64,000 nt of DNA from Gimesia chilikensis. GTDB lineage: Bacteria; Planctomycetota; Planctomycetia; Planctomycetales; Planctomycetaceae. This document shows positions 1 through 8,458 of the stretch, piece after piece. Below the pieces are notes generated by a model, which had not been told where the DNA came from, did no database searches, and saw only the letters and a program-made list of their open reading frames with translations. A program made the translations under genes and the position numbers. How positions within the stretch are numbered: the first letter of the stretch is position 1; the number at the start of each line of letters is the position of its first letter. Location: NCBI RefSeq assembly GCF_007744075.1, contig NZ_CP036266.1, positions 7,964,564-8,028,563 on the forward strand. The letters run 5' to 3'.

Positions 1-3000
1 GATTCAAGAAGTTGGACGACAGATTTTGAATTGTAGATCAGGCAGATGTCACATGGCGAGATCTGCTCGACTGTGATTAAATGCTTTAAGTGTCTGAAAA
101 TAGCGTCCAGTTCAGTCTGTCGATCATCAAATGAATGAAAAATTGGATCGGGTCCGCCAATCTGGTTGTATTTGATTTTCAACCATTCTTTTGATCCATT
201 CTGAGTTCGTTCCATCAAACCCATCTCGATCAACTCCTGCTGATCTTGTCTTTTGTCCTTCGGAGTGAGGCGATCAAGAATGTTGACTGCGAGTTCTGTA
301 ATTGGCGTGGTCGAACGGAAGCTCTCACGCATGATTGTTGAGCGACCACGCAGATCCAAGCCAAATTCTGTCCATTTCGGTGTTTTGCGACCGTAAATGT
401 TCTGGGCATTATCGTAGAAAATGTGTGCTGAACGACTATTGGGATCTTCTGCATCAGATTGTTCCACTAGCGATAGCAACAGTTTCAATGTTGATGGTCC
501 CATGTCCTGAGCTTCATCAATGAATAAAGCCGAACAGCGTGGGAGCATTTCAGAGTTATCATGACAATTTAGGAACTCTTCCGCTGCACGATCATAATCA
601 AATTCGAACCGATTCATGGTCAATGAAGCAATCGGTAATATTTCTGTGAGAACATCTTTAATGTGCAAGAGAGATACTGATTCCCACGGAAAGTCACTGC
701 GATCAAATAATTCTCCATCAGACATAGAACTCCATGCTGATTCTACTGACTCCCGTAGCAGTTTATGTAAAGAACGATTTGCATAAACCGCCCACACATG
801 GAACTCTTTCGTGTCGCTCATTCGCTTAACAGTTTTTGCCAGCCAGTTACAAAGGACTATGGATTTTCCGCTTCCAGCTACTCCACGTACAAGACGGGGT
901 TTTCCATCTAGCTTTAAATTTGTAAGCCGTTGTTGTTCTTCTGAAAGAATCGGTTTCATCGACTGTCTATTAGCTATTTGGCCCCCAAGCGAATTATCGG
1001 TCCCCTGCTCCTTTTGTTTTGATGGACCATGATCAGAATTATGAGTATTGCCCGCTTTAAGATCGACTTTTTGCCAGCGAACGGTTGCACCTTGCTGGGC
1101 CAGTATGCTTGGAGTCAATTCCATAGCAAGTGATTTCAGATAGGGTTCTTCTATCTCGCTTCGACTGGCAAGGACGATGAGAGCTTCTCTGGCTCGGCTC
1201 AGAGCCACATTCGTAAGCCGTTTCCACTCTTGGAATGGCCAGCTATAACTGCTGGCATTCACTGTATCAAATATTATGATATCGGTTTCTGCCCCCTGTT
1301 GACTATGAACTGTTGACGCTTCCCAGTTTGGAAGATCCCATTGTGAAAACAGTTTCGAAATTTCTTGAGCCTGTGCCTTAAATGGAGAAATAAACAATCC
1401 TTTAGTTTCCCTGATAGAAGAATCCGAGAACAACTTTTGTAATATGTCAGGAGTGATGGATCTCATCCAGCTATTGTTGCCCGGACCTCTCTTTGCACGA
1501 ATCGAGATTAGATCAGAATCTTCCTCATCGAGTACATACCAGATTGTTCTGGAGTAATCTGAAATAAATGTAGGAAGTAACGATTCTCGGTCTATCGTCT
1601 CCTTTGCTGTTTTCAGAAACCCATCGTATTGGTAATGTGAAACGATTTTGCATACATCTGGGTGCATCCTTCTCTGTTCTGAAAGGACATGAACTGCTGA
1701 TGGAGTTTCTTCAATGTCATCCAGATGGCTCAAACCACTGCTGGCCAGCCATGTCTGTTGTCGGGTTGTCAGAATTCTAGTAATGCGACTGATCGGTGCT
1801 AGTTGCTTCGAATCACCGACTAAAACAACTCGTTTAGCGGCGAGTAATGACAATGCAGCAACCGCTGCTCGTGATATCAAACCAGCTTCATCAATGAAGA
1901 TAGTAGTGAATGGTGCTTCATTATTTTCAATCATTTTCCTGATCGTGGAATCGTTTAGAAAGCTCATCGCCTTGAAAGCTGTTGAAACAACGACTCTCAC
2001 ATCTGGATCGTAAAATATGAGTTTGCTCTGATCGTTTGTTTTCGACTGCAGTTCTGTGATTTGCTTTCTGATAAATGCTTTATCATCTGAGGATTCAGTT
2101 AATTTAAGCTCCTGTGTCAGCTTTTCAACTTTTGAAAGCAATTCTGACTCAGTGCCTTCCAACAGTTCTTCCAGATCATTTGCTTTGAACTTCTGGGCAG
2201 AAGCTCCCTTGCCAATTCGAAGTATCTTTCCATTCTCCAAGTAAGTTGTATCAATTGTTCTTGTTGCATTTCCAATCGAGAGTGCGACAGCATCGGTTGC
2301 TCTGTTGGTTGTCGAAACAACAAGGATACGTTCTGTTTGATCATCCAATATTGATGCGATTTGCAATCCAGTGGTGTATGTCTTACCTGTCCCCGGAGGC
2401 CCCCACAGAATACCCCAAGAGTGCTTCCATAAGTTGTTTAAATGTGGAAGTCCTTCTGAGTCTGATTCTGCAATCTGTGGATGAATATTACCTTTGGTTG
2501 CTTCTAATCTGGCTGGTAGATCTTTCCTGACTTCTCCAAATTCGGGTTCGTTGTAGACCGCATCGAGAACTGAAAGAAATTCAAAAGGTCGAACAAAGAA
2601 AGCTCCTGCGTGTGGAGGATGCTCTGGATCTCCCAGCGTAATGAATAGACAGTTATTCTGCTCATCGACTTCTACTATTTCGCCGGACCACAGAGCTTCA
2701 TTTTCGTGAGCGATATTCTCGTGATAGAAGTCAGGAGAATCTTCATTGTCAGCAAGTGACTGGGGCCGAAAAGCAAAAGCCCCCTCCCACGTCCAATCGA
2801 ACTCAACTGAACCATCTAAATGGATTGCATAGACTGTTCCCCGCCTCTGCTCGGATAGGATGCTGATTTCTTTGCAATAGAGTCTTTGCCATTTTGCTTG
2901 GTTTCGGAACTCTTGTCTGACGGCATAACTGGCGTCATCCAGAATAGAAGGATCTGCTTCTGGTAATTTTAGATCAGAGTTGAATCTCGCTGGTTCAAAA

Positions 3001-3056
3001 TCAGGGATTTCCATCGATTCTGGATCGTCAAAGTCGTCACCGAATTCATCATCCAT
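1..3056 (-). CDS. Two-module superfamily 1 helicase protein (partial)
   Basis: One uninterrupted reading frame from ATG at 3056 runs off the left edge, so at least 1,018 residues. The N-terminal ~200 residues are acidic and unfamiliar. Module 1 is UPF1/Dna2-like SF1: Walker A GPPGTGKT at residues 219-226, a DEAG Walker B near 388, a GDSKQLAP motif near 415, then HSQQGAE and NVALSRARE motifs. Module 2 starts near residue 705 and is UvrD/Rep-like: GVAGSGKS at 725-732, a FIDEAQD Walker B near 845, and a YDNAQNIYG motif. I checked that both Walker A motifs are in the same frame. It probably unwinds or translocates on nucleic acid using ATP. Two SF1 modules in one chain, on a mobile element among nuclease-like genes, suits DNA metabolism or defence, but the role is inferred. 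The C-terminus is not visible, so a nuclease domain there cannot be excluded. Confidence 0.85.
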   Translation of the reverse strand, partial: MDDEFGDDFDDPESMEIPDFEPARFNSDLKLPEADPSILDDASYAVRQEFRNQAKWQRLYCKEISILSEQRRGTVYAIHLDGSVEFDWTWEGAFAFRPQSLADNEDSPDFYHENIAHENEALWSGEIVEVDEQNNCLFITLGDPEHPPHAGAFFVRPFEFLSVLDAVYNEPEFGEVRKDLPARLEATKGNIHPQIAESDSEGLPHLNNLWKHSWGILWGPPGTGKTYTTGLQIASILDDQTERILVVSTTNRATDAVALSIGNATRTIDTTYLENGKILRIGKGASAQKFKANDLEELLEGTESELLSKVEKLTQELKLTESSDDKAFIRKQITELQSKTNDQSKLIFYDPDVRVVVSTAFKAMSFLNDSTIRKMIENNEAPFTTIFIDEAGLISRAAVAALSLLAAKRVVLVGDSKQLAPISRITRILTTRQQTWLASSGLSHLDDIEETPSAVHVLSEQRRMHPDVCKIVSHYQYDGFLKTAKETIDRESLLPTFISDYSRTIWYVLDEEDSDLISIRAKRGPGNNSWMRSITPDILQKLFSDSSIRETKGLFISPFKAQAQEISKLFSQWDLPNWEASTVHSQQGAETDIIIFDTVNASSYSWPFQEWKRLTNVALSRAREALIVLASRSEIEEPYLKSLAMELTPSILAQQGATVRWQKVDLKAGNTHNSDHGPSKQKEQGTDNSLGGQIANRQSMKPILSEEQQRLTNLKLDGKPRLVRGVAGSGKSIVLCNWLAKTVKRMSDTKEFHVWAVYANRSLHKLLRESVESAWSSMSDGELFDRSDFPWESVSLLHIKDVLTEILPIASLTMNRFEFDYDRAAEEFLNCHDNSEMLPRCSALFIDEAQDMGPSTLKLLLSLVEQSDAEDPNSRSAHIFYDNAQNIYGRKTPKWTEFGLDLRGRSTIMRESFRSTTPITELAVNILDRLTPKDKRQDQQELIEMGLMERTQNGSKEWLKIKYNQIGGPDPIFHSFDDRQTELDAIFRHLKHLITVEQISPCDICLIYNSKSVVQLLE

Positions 3057-3349
3057 TTGAAGCCATTTTCTAAAGATCACGCTGAATTATTCTATTCAAT
3101 GTGAACATTTCGATCATTTTAGTGTATTTTGATGCAATACTCGATAGTATACATTCAATACCTTTGGCACAATTATATGGACTCTATTTAAACCAGTATT
3201 ACTGGCTTTTCAGTCAGTTGCTTCTATTCGAATTCAATTCCAGAACCCTTATTAATTTTGATGTGGGATGTTTTATGGTCTTGATCGCAATTTTTCTGTC
3301 TTCGTCTTCGAGTAAACAAGTGGCATAAGAATCTTTTAAGGGGCCAAAA
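3057..3349. other. A+T-rich divergent intergenic region
   Basis: This separates the minus-strand helicase gene from the plus-strand DUF350 gene and must hold promoters for both. A hydrophobic 75-codon plus-strand reading frame (3101-3328) lies in it, but it begins at GTG with no ribosome binding site, so I do not call a gene. No clear operator or hairpin was seen. Confidence 0.5.
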
Positions 3350-3574
3350 ATGAGTGGTATCTGGATGGCTTATCTAATCACATTTGGGTGGGCTTTGGTT
3401 GGATCAGTTTCGATGGGACTGGGAATTATCATCGCCATCAAAATGTTTGATCTCTCTACGAAAGATGTTGATGAGTGGGAGCTGGTCAAGCAGGGAAATA
3501 TTCCAATCGCGATCATCCTCGCTTCAATGATCATCTCTTTAGGCATTGTTGTTTCTGCCGCAATTCATCCTTAG
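3350..3574 (+). CDS. DUF350 family small membrane protein
   Basis: A 74-residue protein with two hydrophobic segments (about residues 5-28 and 50-72) around a short acidic loop. The layout GSVSMGLGIII, then DEWELVKQGN, then a second GIV-containing helix matches one DUF350 repeat (YjfL type). Family members are inner-membrane proteins of unknown function, often with two to four such repeats, so this is a minimal one. An AAGGGG Shine-Dalgarno sits 8 bases before the ATG. The next gene starts 12 bases after its stop, so the two are probably co-transcribed. Confidence 0.8.
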   Translation: MSGIWMAYLITFGWALVGSVSMGLGIIIAIKMFDLSTKDVDEWELVKQGNIPIAIILASMIISLGIVVSAAIHP

Positions 3575-3586
3575 AGGAGTGATGAA

Positions 3587-4165
3587 ATGAAGAAATTACT
3601 TTCATGGATTTTCATTTGTCTCATCGTTTCAGTGAATTTTTCTTTCGCTCATTCCGGTCGGACTGACTCAAAGGGAGGGCATTACAACCGCCGGACTGGA
3701 GAATATCATTTCCACGGGAGAGGGAGCTCTCCATCAACTTTGCGATTGGTTAGAACGGAACCAAGAACTACATCTCCATCAATTGCAAGAACCACAGCAA
3801 GGTCTTCCGTCTCAACGAAGAAAGTTGAAGTTATTAAACCTGATCCCGAAAAACTGGCTCAGGAAAAACTTGATAGAGCTCTCACTCTTTTGAGAGAAAC
3901 CGTGAGTGACTACGGAAGCACGAAAGCTGGTGAAAAAGCAAAGAGGTTATTAGAAGTTGATCATCAAGTATCACAAGAACAGCAAGCCTTTGAACACGAT
4001 TTGGAAGAGAAAAAAGCACAAGAGGCGTTGGACGTTGTAAAGTGGTTGATGGATAAGAATATGAATTCATCTGCCGAGAAGAGAATTCAGGATCTGATCA
4101 ACGAACATCCAAATACAAGAGCCGCTACAGAAGCGAAAGAGATGCTGGAAAAGTTAAAAGAATAG
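3587..4165 (+). CDS. Secreted YHYH-like protein with helical repeat tail
   Basis: A 192-residue protein. Residues 1-21 are a signal peptide ending in SFA-HS. The mature N-terminus carries HSGRTDSKGGHYNRRTGEYHFHG-type residues, a His-rich motif seen at the start of many small secreted bacterial proteins and perhaps metal binding. A Ser/Thr/Arg-rich linker (about 45-85) follows, then a charged alpha-helical region (90-192) with two TPR-like units (ALTLLRETVSDYG, WLMDKNMNSSAEKRI), resembling periplasmic BamD/YbgF helices. It follows the DUF350 gene by 12 bases with a GAGGAG ribosome site. Function unknown; the cell-envelope location is the firm part. Confidence 0.7.
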   Translation: MKKLLSWIFICLIVSVNFSFAHSGRTDSKGGHYNRRTGEYHFHGRGSSPSTLRLVRTEPRTTSPSIARTTARSSVSTKKVEVIKPDPEKLAQEKLDRALTLLRETVSDYGSTKAGEKAKRLLEVDHQVSQEQQAFEHDLEEKKAQEALDVVKWLMDKNMNSSAEKRIQDLINEHPNTRAATEAKEMLEKLKE

Positions 4166-4194
4166 AGCACACCTTTTGAGTAGAGCTCTGGCCC

Positions 4195-4422
4195 CCCCAT
4201 CGCCATTGGGCTTCCTGTATTACAGAAGGCATGTTCAATTTCTACTGGAAATGCATCATGACACCACTGGCGATCATTGAATATTTCGTCGTCAATGAAC
4301 TCGCTCATATAATTCATGCCAACCACACGGAAGTGTTATGGAAAGAAGTGGATAAGTTTCTGCCTAATTATTTAGAGCGGAAGCAGTGGCTAAGAGTGAA
4401 TGGTGCTGTGATGAGTTTGTAA
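4195..4422 (+). pseudogene. Remnant of YgjP/DUF45 zinc metalloprotease
   Basis: The plus-strand frame through the ATG at 4231 reads HWASCITEG, NFYWKC and PLAIIEYFVVNELAHIIH, then ERKQWLRVNG near the stop. These match, in order, the WGSC, NWKL, VHELAHL and RKxWL motifs of the C-terminal third of YgjP-like (DUF45, SprT/M48-type) proteases. Only about 75 of roughly 230 residues remain, there is no plausible start upstream, and the first zinc His of HExxH is Asn (NELAH). It is therefore almost certainly dead. Intact relatives are often encoded beside type I restriction genes, so this may be the scar of a lost restriction locus. Confidence 0.7.
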
Positions 4423-4456
4423 TCTGCTCAACCAACAACGAATAAAAGGCTGTCAA

Positions 4457-5302
4457 ATGACACTATGTGTAGCATGGATACGAACCGTTGGGGACTCTCA
4501 GGAACTTGTACTCGCTTCCGATAGTCGTCTCTCGGGGTGCGGCGAGACTTGGGATGCGTGTCCTAAAGTATTATGCTTACCACGAAGTGATGCTGCAATA
4601 GCTTTCGCAGGGTCCACTCTTCGTACGTACCCTCTAATGCTCCAACTTGTTTCTTCAATTGCATCGTTCCCAGAGTCTCGTCGTCGTATTCTGGATTTCG
4701 ATGAAATGAAAGGACACACAGTTCGAGTCTTTAATTTCATACTTAGTAAAGTTGTTCACGAAGTGCATGATGGCGAGTTAGAATTCCGCCGCGAACTTGC
4801 TGCGTCTTCTTTTTTGCTATGCGGATATTCATGGAGAAATAAATGTTTCCGTGTTATTCGACTTGCATATGACGAATCCTCTGGCTCCTACTCCGCTCAT
4901 AGCTATAAGGTAAAAAAACGTACTTGTGTTTTTATAGGAGATGTTGACGAAGACAAGAATATTGATATCCCACAAGAAGCCAAGAAGCGGCTGGAACAAA
5001 TACTTCTTTCAAAAGATAAGTTTCCGGATGGTAATCTTGACTGGGAGCCGTTTGCGGTACTGAGAGATATAATTATTGAAGCGAACCACCGAACAATCGG
5101 CGGACCACCACAGTTATTAAAAATATACCCACACATGAATACCCAAATGTTTGCAGTTTATTGGCCATCACGATCTCAAGGAGCCCTGACAATTGGAGGT
5201 CGTGATACTCTGGATTACGAGAGAACAGACTGGCCTCGACTAGATGCAACTTCTTTAGAAGTATCGGGAATTAGTTTAGATGATTCGACATATATGTTTT
5301 AA
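4457..5302 (+). CDS. Proteasome-like Ntn-hydrolase family protein
   Basis: 281 residues starting M-T-L-C-V-A-W, so removal of Met would expose Thr2 as the N-terminal nucleophile used by proteasome beta, HslV and Anbu proteins. Further matches to that fold are LVLASDSRLS at about 17-26 (the early strand and Asp of the beta subunit), PKVLCLP, and DAAIAFAGST at about 45-54. The C-terminal half has no motif I recognise; YWPSRSQGALTIGGRD near 235-250 could be the late strand of the sandwich. A peptidase or amidohydrolase activity is inferred from the fold only. It is first in a plus-strand run with a DUF429 protein and a cyclase-like protein, 176 bases ahead of the former. Confidence 0.6.
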   Translation: MTLCVAWIRTVGDSQELVLASDSRLSGCGETWDACPKVLCLPRSDAAIAFAGSTLRTYPLMLQLVSSIASFPESRRRILDFDEMKGHTVRVFNFILSKVVHEVHDGELEFRRELAASSFLLCGYSWRNKCFRVIRLAYDESSGSYSAHSYKVKKRTCVFIGDVDEDKNIDIPQEAKKRLEQILLSKDKFPDGNLDWEPFAVLRDIIIEANHRTIGGPPQLLKIYPHMNTQMFAVYWPSRSQGALTIGGRDTLDYERTDWPRLDATSLEVSGISLDDSTYMF

Positions 5303-5478
5303 CTGTATCAATAAATATGTCAGATATGGTTCTTGGTATACCATCTACTGAAACATCTTGAGAAGTGCGAAGAAACTTCTGAGGCCGTGAGTGCTGCCTT
5401 GCAGGGAGACTCGCCGCTTTTCGAATTTCCATCGTATCGAGTAATCCAGATAGGAAAGCCAGATTTGGAGGAAAGGAT

Positions 5479-6447
5479 GTGAAGGTTTACGGTCTTGATT
5501 TCACGAGTGCTCCAGTGATTAGTTCGCCATCACGAGTTTCTGACAAACTTCTAATGGTGGCGGAATGTGAACTGACAGGTTCAGTGTTGTTGGTAGAAAA
5601 GTTCATTCCGCTAACAGGAGATGCAAACGCACCGTTTGGGAAGCTCGAAGAGTTTTTTGCAAAACAAAATGAACAATGGATCTGTGGAGTTGATTTTCCG
5701 TTCGGGATGCCGCTTGGTGCTATTGATTACTTCGGGTGGTGTAAAAATAAAGAACCGGCAAATTGGGAGCAATACGTCAAACATATTCATAAATCTCATG
5801 ATACAGCAGATGAATTCATGGTTGAGGTTGAACAATGGATGAAATTTCGGCTCAGTGGTGAAGCGGTTCGAGTATTTCTATTTAGATATGCCGACAGAAT
5901 TGCTTCGTTTGGTGGAAGCACTGCGAGTAGCCCTATGAAAATCAACAAACAGTGCAACCCACCAGTCGGGAGAATGTTTTTTGAAGGATCAAAAAGGCTT
6001 CTTGACACAAGCATTTCTATTCTGCCAGTTCGGCCTACAGATGATCTCCGAATACTAATAGAAGCGTATCCACGTCTTGTTGCTGACAAGTTCATCAACG
6101 GTGGTAAGTATAAAGATGCTAAGAAATCAGATGACAAATTAAAGATCACCAATAATCGAAAAGAAGTCGTTGAAGGTCTGGAAAAGGAAAATCCATATGG
6201 CATTACTATTCGGTTTATTTGCGACAAAGATCGTGAAAAGTGCTTGAATGATGGTAAGGGAGACCATCTGGATTCAGTTCTGTGTGCGATTCAAGCAGGT
6301 TGGTCTGCTAATCAAACCACTCATGACGGTCGGTCTTCTTATGGTATTCCAGAATTTTCATTAAACTGCCTTGGCCAACAAGTTGCTCTCGAAGGATGGA
6401 TTCTTGATCCATTGACTCTAGCGGCAGTCCAATGTGATTCACGTTGA
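5479..6447 (+). CDS. DUF429 family protein, predicted RNase H-fold nuclease
   Basis: 322 residues from a GTG start preceded by GGAGGAAAGG, a strong Shine-Dalgarno that fixes the start. Family motifs occur in order: an N-terminal YGLDFTSAP (first-strand Asp), GVDFPFGMP at about 74-82, EAYPRLVADKF near 200, and DHLDSVLCAIQAGW near 265. DUF429 proteins are predicted RNase H-like nucleases whose acidic residues (here D7, D76, E196-type, D265-type) would bind metal. Activity on RNA or DNA is a family-level prediction. It lies between the Ntn-hydrolase-like gene and the cyclase-like gene on the same strand. Confidence 0.75.
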   Translation: MKVYGLDFTSAPVISSPSRVSDKLLMVAECELTGSVLLVEKFIPLTGDANAPFGKLEEFFAKQNEQWICGVDFPFGMPLGAIDYFGWCKNKEPANWEQYVKHIHKSHDTADEFMVEVEQWMKFRLSGEAVRVFLFRYADRIASFGGSTASSPMKINKQCNPPVGRMFFEGSKRLLDTSISILPVRPTDDLRILIEAYPRLVADKFINGGKYKDAKKSDDKLKITNNRKEVVEGLEKENPYGITIRFICDKDREKCLNDGKGDHLDSVLCAIQAGWSANQTTHDGRSSYGIPEFSLNCLGQQVALEGWILDPLTLAAVQCDSR

Positions 6448-6546
6448 ATAACATTAGCAAACTACTTCTCAGCAAAGAAAAATCGATTGAGAAATCGATC
6501 AGAAAATTGTCAGAAAAAGAAACATGAGCTTAATGGAAATCTAACA

Positions 6547-7347
6547 ATGGATATTTTTCAACTACAAAATGGGAGATATCTCCTGTATTTAGATGTACTA
6601 GGATTCAAACAGGTAGTGCAGAATCGACCTGCACATGAAGCTTACGAAATCATTAACAAGGCACTCGCTGAATTCCACCAACGAGGAATGTATATTCGAG
6701 AATTTAAGACTCTTTACTTCTCGGACACAATAATCTTTTATCAAGACCCAGTCGGCTGGGGCCGTTGGGCGTTTTCAGATATATATGCAATTGCGGGGTT
6801 AGTATGGACTGCCCTTGCAGCCAATGGTATACCATGTCGAGGAGCGATTTCGTTTGGGGAATTCTTTGTTGAGCTAGATTCGAATAAACAGCATTCAATT
6901 TTTTTTGGAAAAGCACTGATAGATGCTTATGAGACTGAATCAAACAAGATAAACAGAGAGTGGATGGGCATAACGCTCTGCCCCTCTGCATGTCAGGCTG
7001 TTGATTATGCGGAATCTGGAGTTATCGATGTATTAACAAGTGAAAGAAGGTTTTTCCAAGTGGACGAAGGTTTGCGTTTAAACCCGTTCATGAAGCTTCC
7101 CAGCAGTTATTTTGATTATCAGATTGGGGAAATAACTGATGATGATCTCAGCACGTGGGATGCACCTGATTTTCCAAACGATGTGAAAGCTTTAGAATTC
7201 ATTCTGAGTAAGAAAGAGCACTACCAACAATCATCAGATTCAAACAAGCAGATTACATCGAAGTATGTGACAACAAGTCAGATGTTTACTGATATGCTCG
7301 GGCCTGAGTGTGTAGAATGGGCGAGAAACATCGCAAAGATAATATGA
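6547..7347 (+). CDS. Class III nucleotide-cyclase-like protein
   Basis: 266 residues; ATG at 6547 was chosen over the upstream in-frame start because the family pattern begins at once. The order of motifs copies the class III adenylate/guanylate cyclase fold: YLDVLGFK at 14-21 (first metal Asp, D16, of FxDIxGF), LYFSDTIIFY at 56-65 (second metal Asp, D60), RGAISFGEF at 98-106, and FFGKALIDAYETES at 119-132 (equivalent to the vfGxaVnxAaRlE helix). Both candidate metal-binding Asp are present, so it may be active, making a cyclic nucleotide. I see no classical substrate-specifying Lys/Asp or Glu/Cys pair with certainty. No fused sensor domain is present. Pycsar-type phage defence uses stand-alone cyclases of this fold, but no obvious cyclic-nucleotide-gated effector is adjacent. 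Confidence 0.55.
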   Translation: MDIFQLQNGRYLLYLDVLGFKQVVQNRPAHEAYEIINKALAEFHQRGMYIREFKTLYFSDTIIFYQDPVGWGRWAFSDIYAIAGLVWTALAANGIPCRGAISFGEFFVELDSNKQHSIFFGKALIDAYETESNKINREWMGITLCPSACQAVDYAESGVIDVLTSERRFFQVDEGLRLNPFMKLPSSYFDYQIGEITDDDLSTWDAPDFPNDVKALEFILSKKEHYQQSSDSNKQITSKYVTTSQMFTDMLGPECVEWARNIAKII

Positions 7348-7535
7348 TCATAGTTTAATATATTTATCTCACGCTAAAGTAAGAATTGAGCAACTTACTT
7401 GATTACTAGGAGTTGCAGAATTTTAATACCTGCTTTACACAAATCAGTGGTGTGGTCTCCGATTACTTTTCAACATCTGTTTAAATTATAGGTACGCATC
7501 AGAACAGAATCACAGATGGTAGAAATGGGACAACC

Positions 7536-8105
7536 TCAACCAAACATCATCCTCAGCTTCGGAACCAATTCATACTCGCCTTTTAGGTGCTTAGTCATAT
7601 CCAATTGAGCCTCAATTTCGTTCTGAATCTGCGTTTGCTCAAACAGAGTATCTGGTGAATAACTGGTATCACTCTCTTCGATCGTGCATTCAAGGCTACC
7701 AATCACTGACTGAGAAACAGTCTGAGCCAACCCAACATCGTTTCTGCGACAACACAAAATGCACATTCCAACGCTCTGTTGCACTATCGATACGACGGGA
7801 TGAATGCCTTCCATTGGTGTGTCCCATCCGTCATCGATTGCCATGAAATCCATTTCGAGGGCATTCAACTGGTCTTTCTCAGGGATTATCCCGCTCAACA
7901 ATGCATCCCATAGTTCATTTAAAATATCCTGTAAAATTCGCAGATCAGATTTCGACAGATTTTCTGCGAGGAGATCGGCATGTAATGTCAGCAGATGGTC
8001 GGCACACCAGACGGAAAACAAGCATCTTTCAAAATGACGGAGCGTGCGAAGCTGCTTCGTAATAAATTCGGAATAGTCGTCAAAATCGTGGATTTGTTTT
8101 TTCAT
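7536..8105 (-). CDS. DUF416 (YjaG-like) family protein
   Basis: 189 residues, mostly alpha-helical and acidic. The pattern FITKQLRTLRHFERCLFSVWCADHLL near the N-terminus, ELWDALLSG near 70, and ICCRRND-VGLAQTVSQSVIG near 125-145 fits DUF416, a single-domain family with no known activity. It is last in a four-gene minus-strand set (8838-9143, 8459-8803, 8119-8403, 7536-8105); its start is 13 bases beyond the stop of the preceding gene, so co-transcription is likely. The start codon lacks a clear Shine-Dalgarno. Confidence 0.65.
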   Translation of the reverse strand: MKKQIHDFDDYSEFITKQLRTLRHFERCLFSVWCADHLLTLHADLLAENLSKSDLRILQDILNELWDALLSGIIPEKDQLNALEMDFMAIDDGWDTPMEGIHPVVSIVQQSVGMCILCCRRNDVGLAQTVSQSVIGSLECTIEESDTSYSPDTLFEQTQIQNEIEAQLDMTKHLKGEYELVPKLRMMFG

Positions 8106-8118
8106 CAGCAGTGAGATT

Positions 8119-8403
8119 CTATGTTTCTTTTGATTGGGACTTCATTAAAGTACGAGTAGCCATCAAAAGATTATCACGAAACTCGTCATCTTCTAGAAAC
8201 TTTTGAATCACTTCACTATCAGTAGAAGGAGATTCATCTTGCACGAGTAAACGTAGATCCAAATCGTTTAGATCAGACACAATATTTTCATTCATAGTTA
8301 TTTCACTGGCTGGATCTAAATGATGTTTCAGACGCCGTAGAAACATCTCCGCGTGTATCTGGTGCAGAATCTCCTGATAATCATTTGGAATATCATCTGG
8401 CAT
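8119..8403 (-). CDS. Hypothetical acidic protein
   Basis: 94 residues if the ATG at 8403 is used; this ATG has AGGGAG 8 bases upstream, whereas the longer in-frame version would overlap the HNH gene and lacks a site. The product is acidic and helical (PDDIPNDYQEILHQIHAEMF at the start, FLEDDEFRDNLLMATRTLM at the end). I do not recognise a family. It sits between the HNH and DUF416 genes in a tight minus-strand cluster. Confidence 0.5.
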   Translation of the reverse strand: MPDDIPNDYQEILHQIHAEMFLRRLKHHLDPASEITMNENIVSDLNDLDLRLLVQDESPSTDSEVIQKFLEDDEFRDNLLMATRTLMKSQSKET

Positions 8404-8458
8404 TTCTATTCTCCCTGTTGGGGGCGGTTCATTTACTTGAGAATGAGATCTAATCAAA

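Noticed and set aside
3101-3328. 75-codon hydrophobic plus-strand frame
   Set aside because: GTG start with no ribosome site in an A+T-rich promoter region; no family resemblance.
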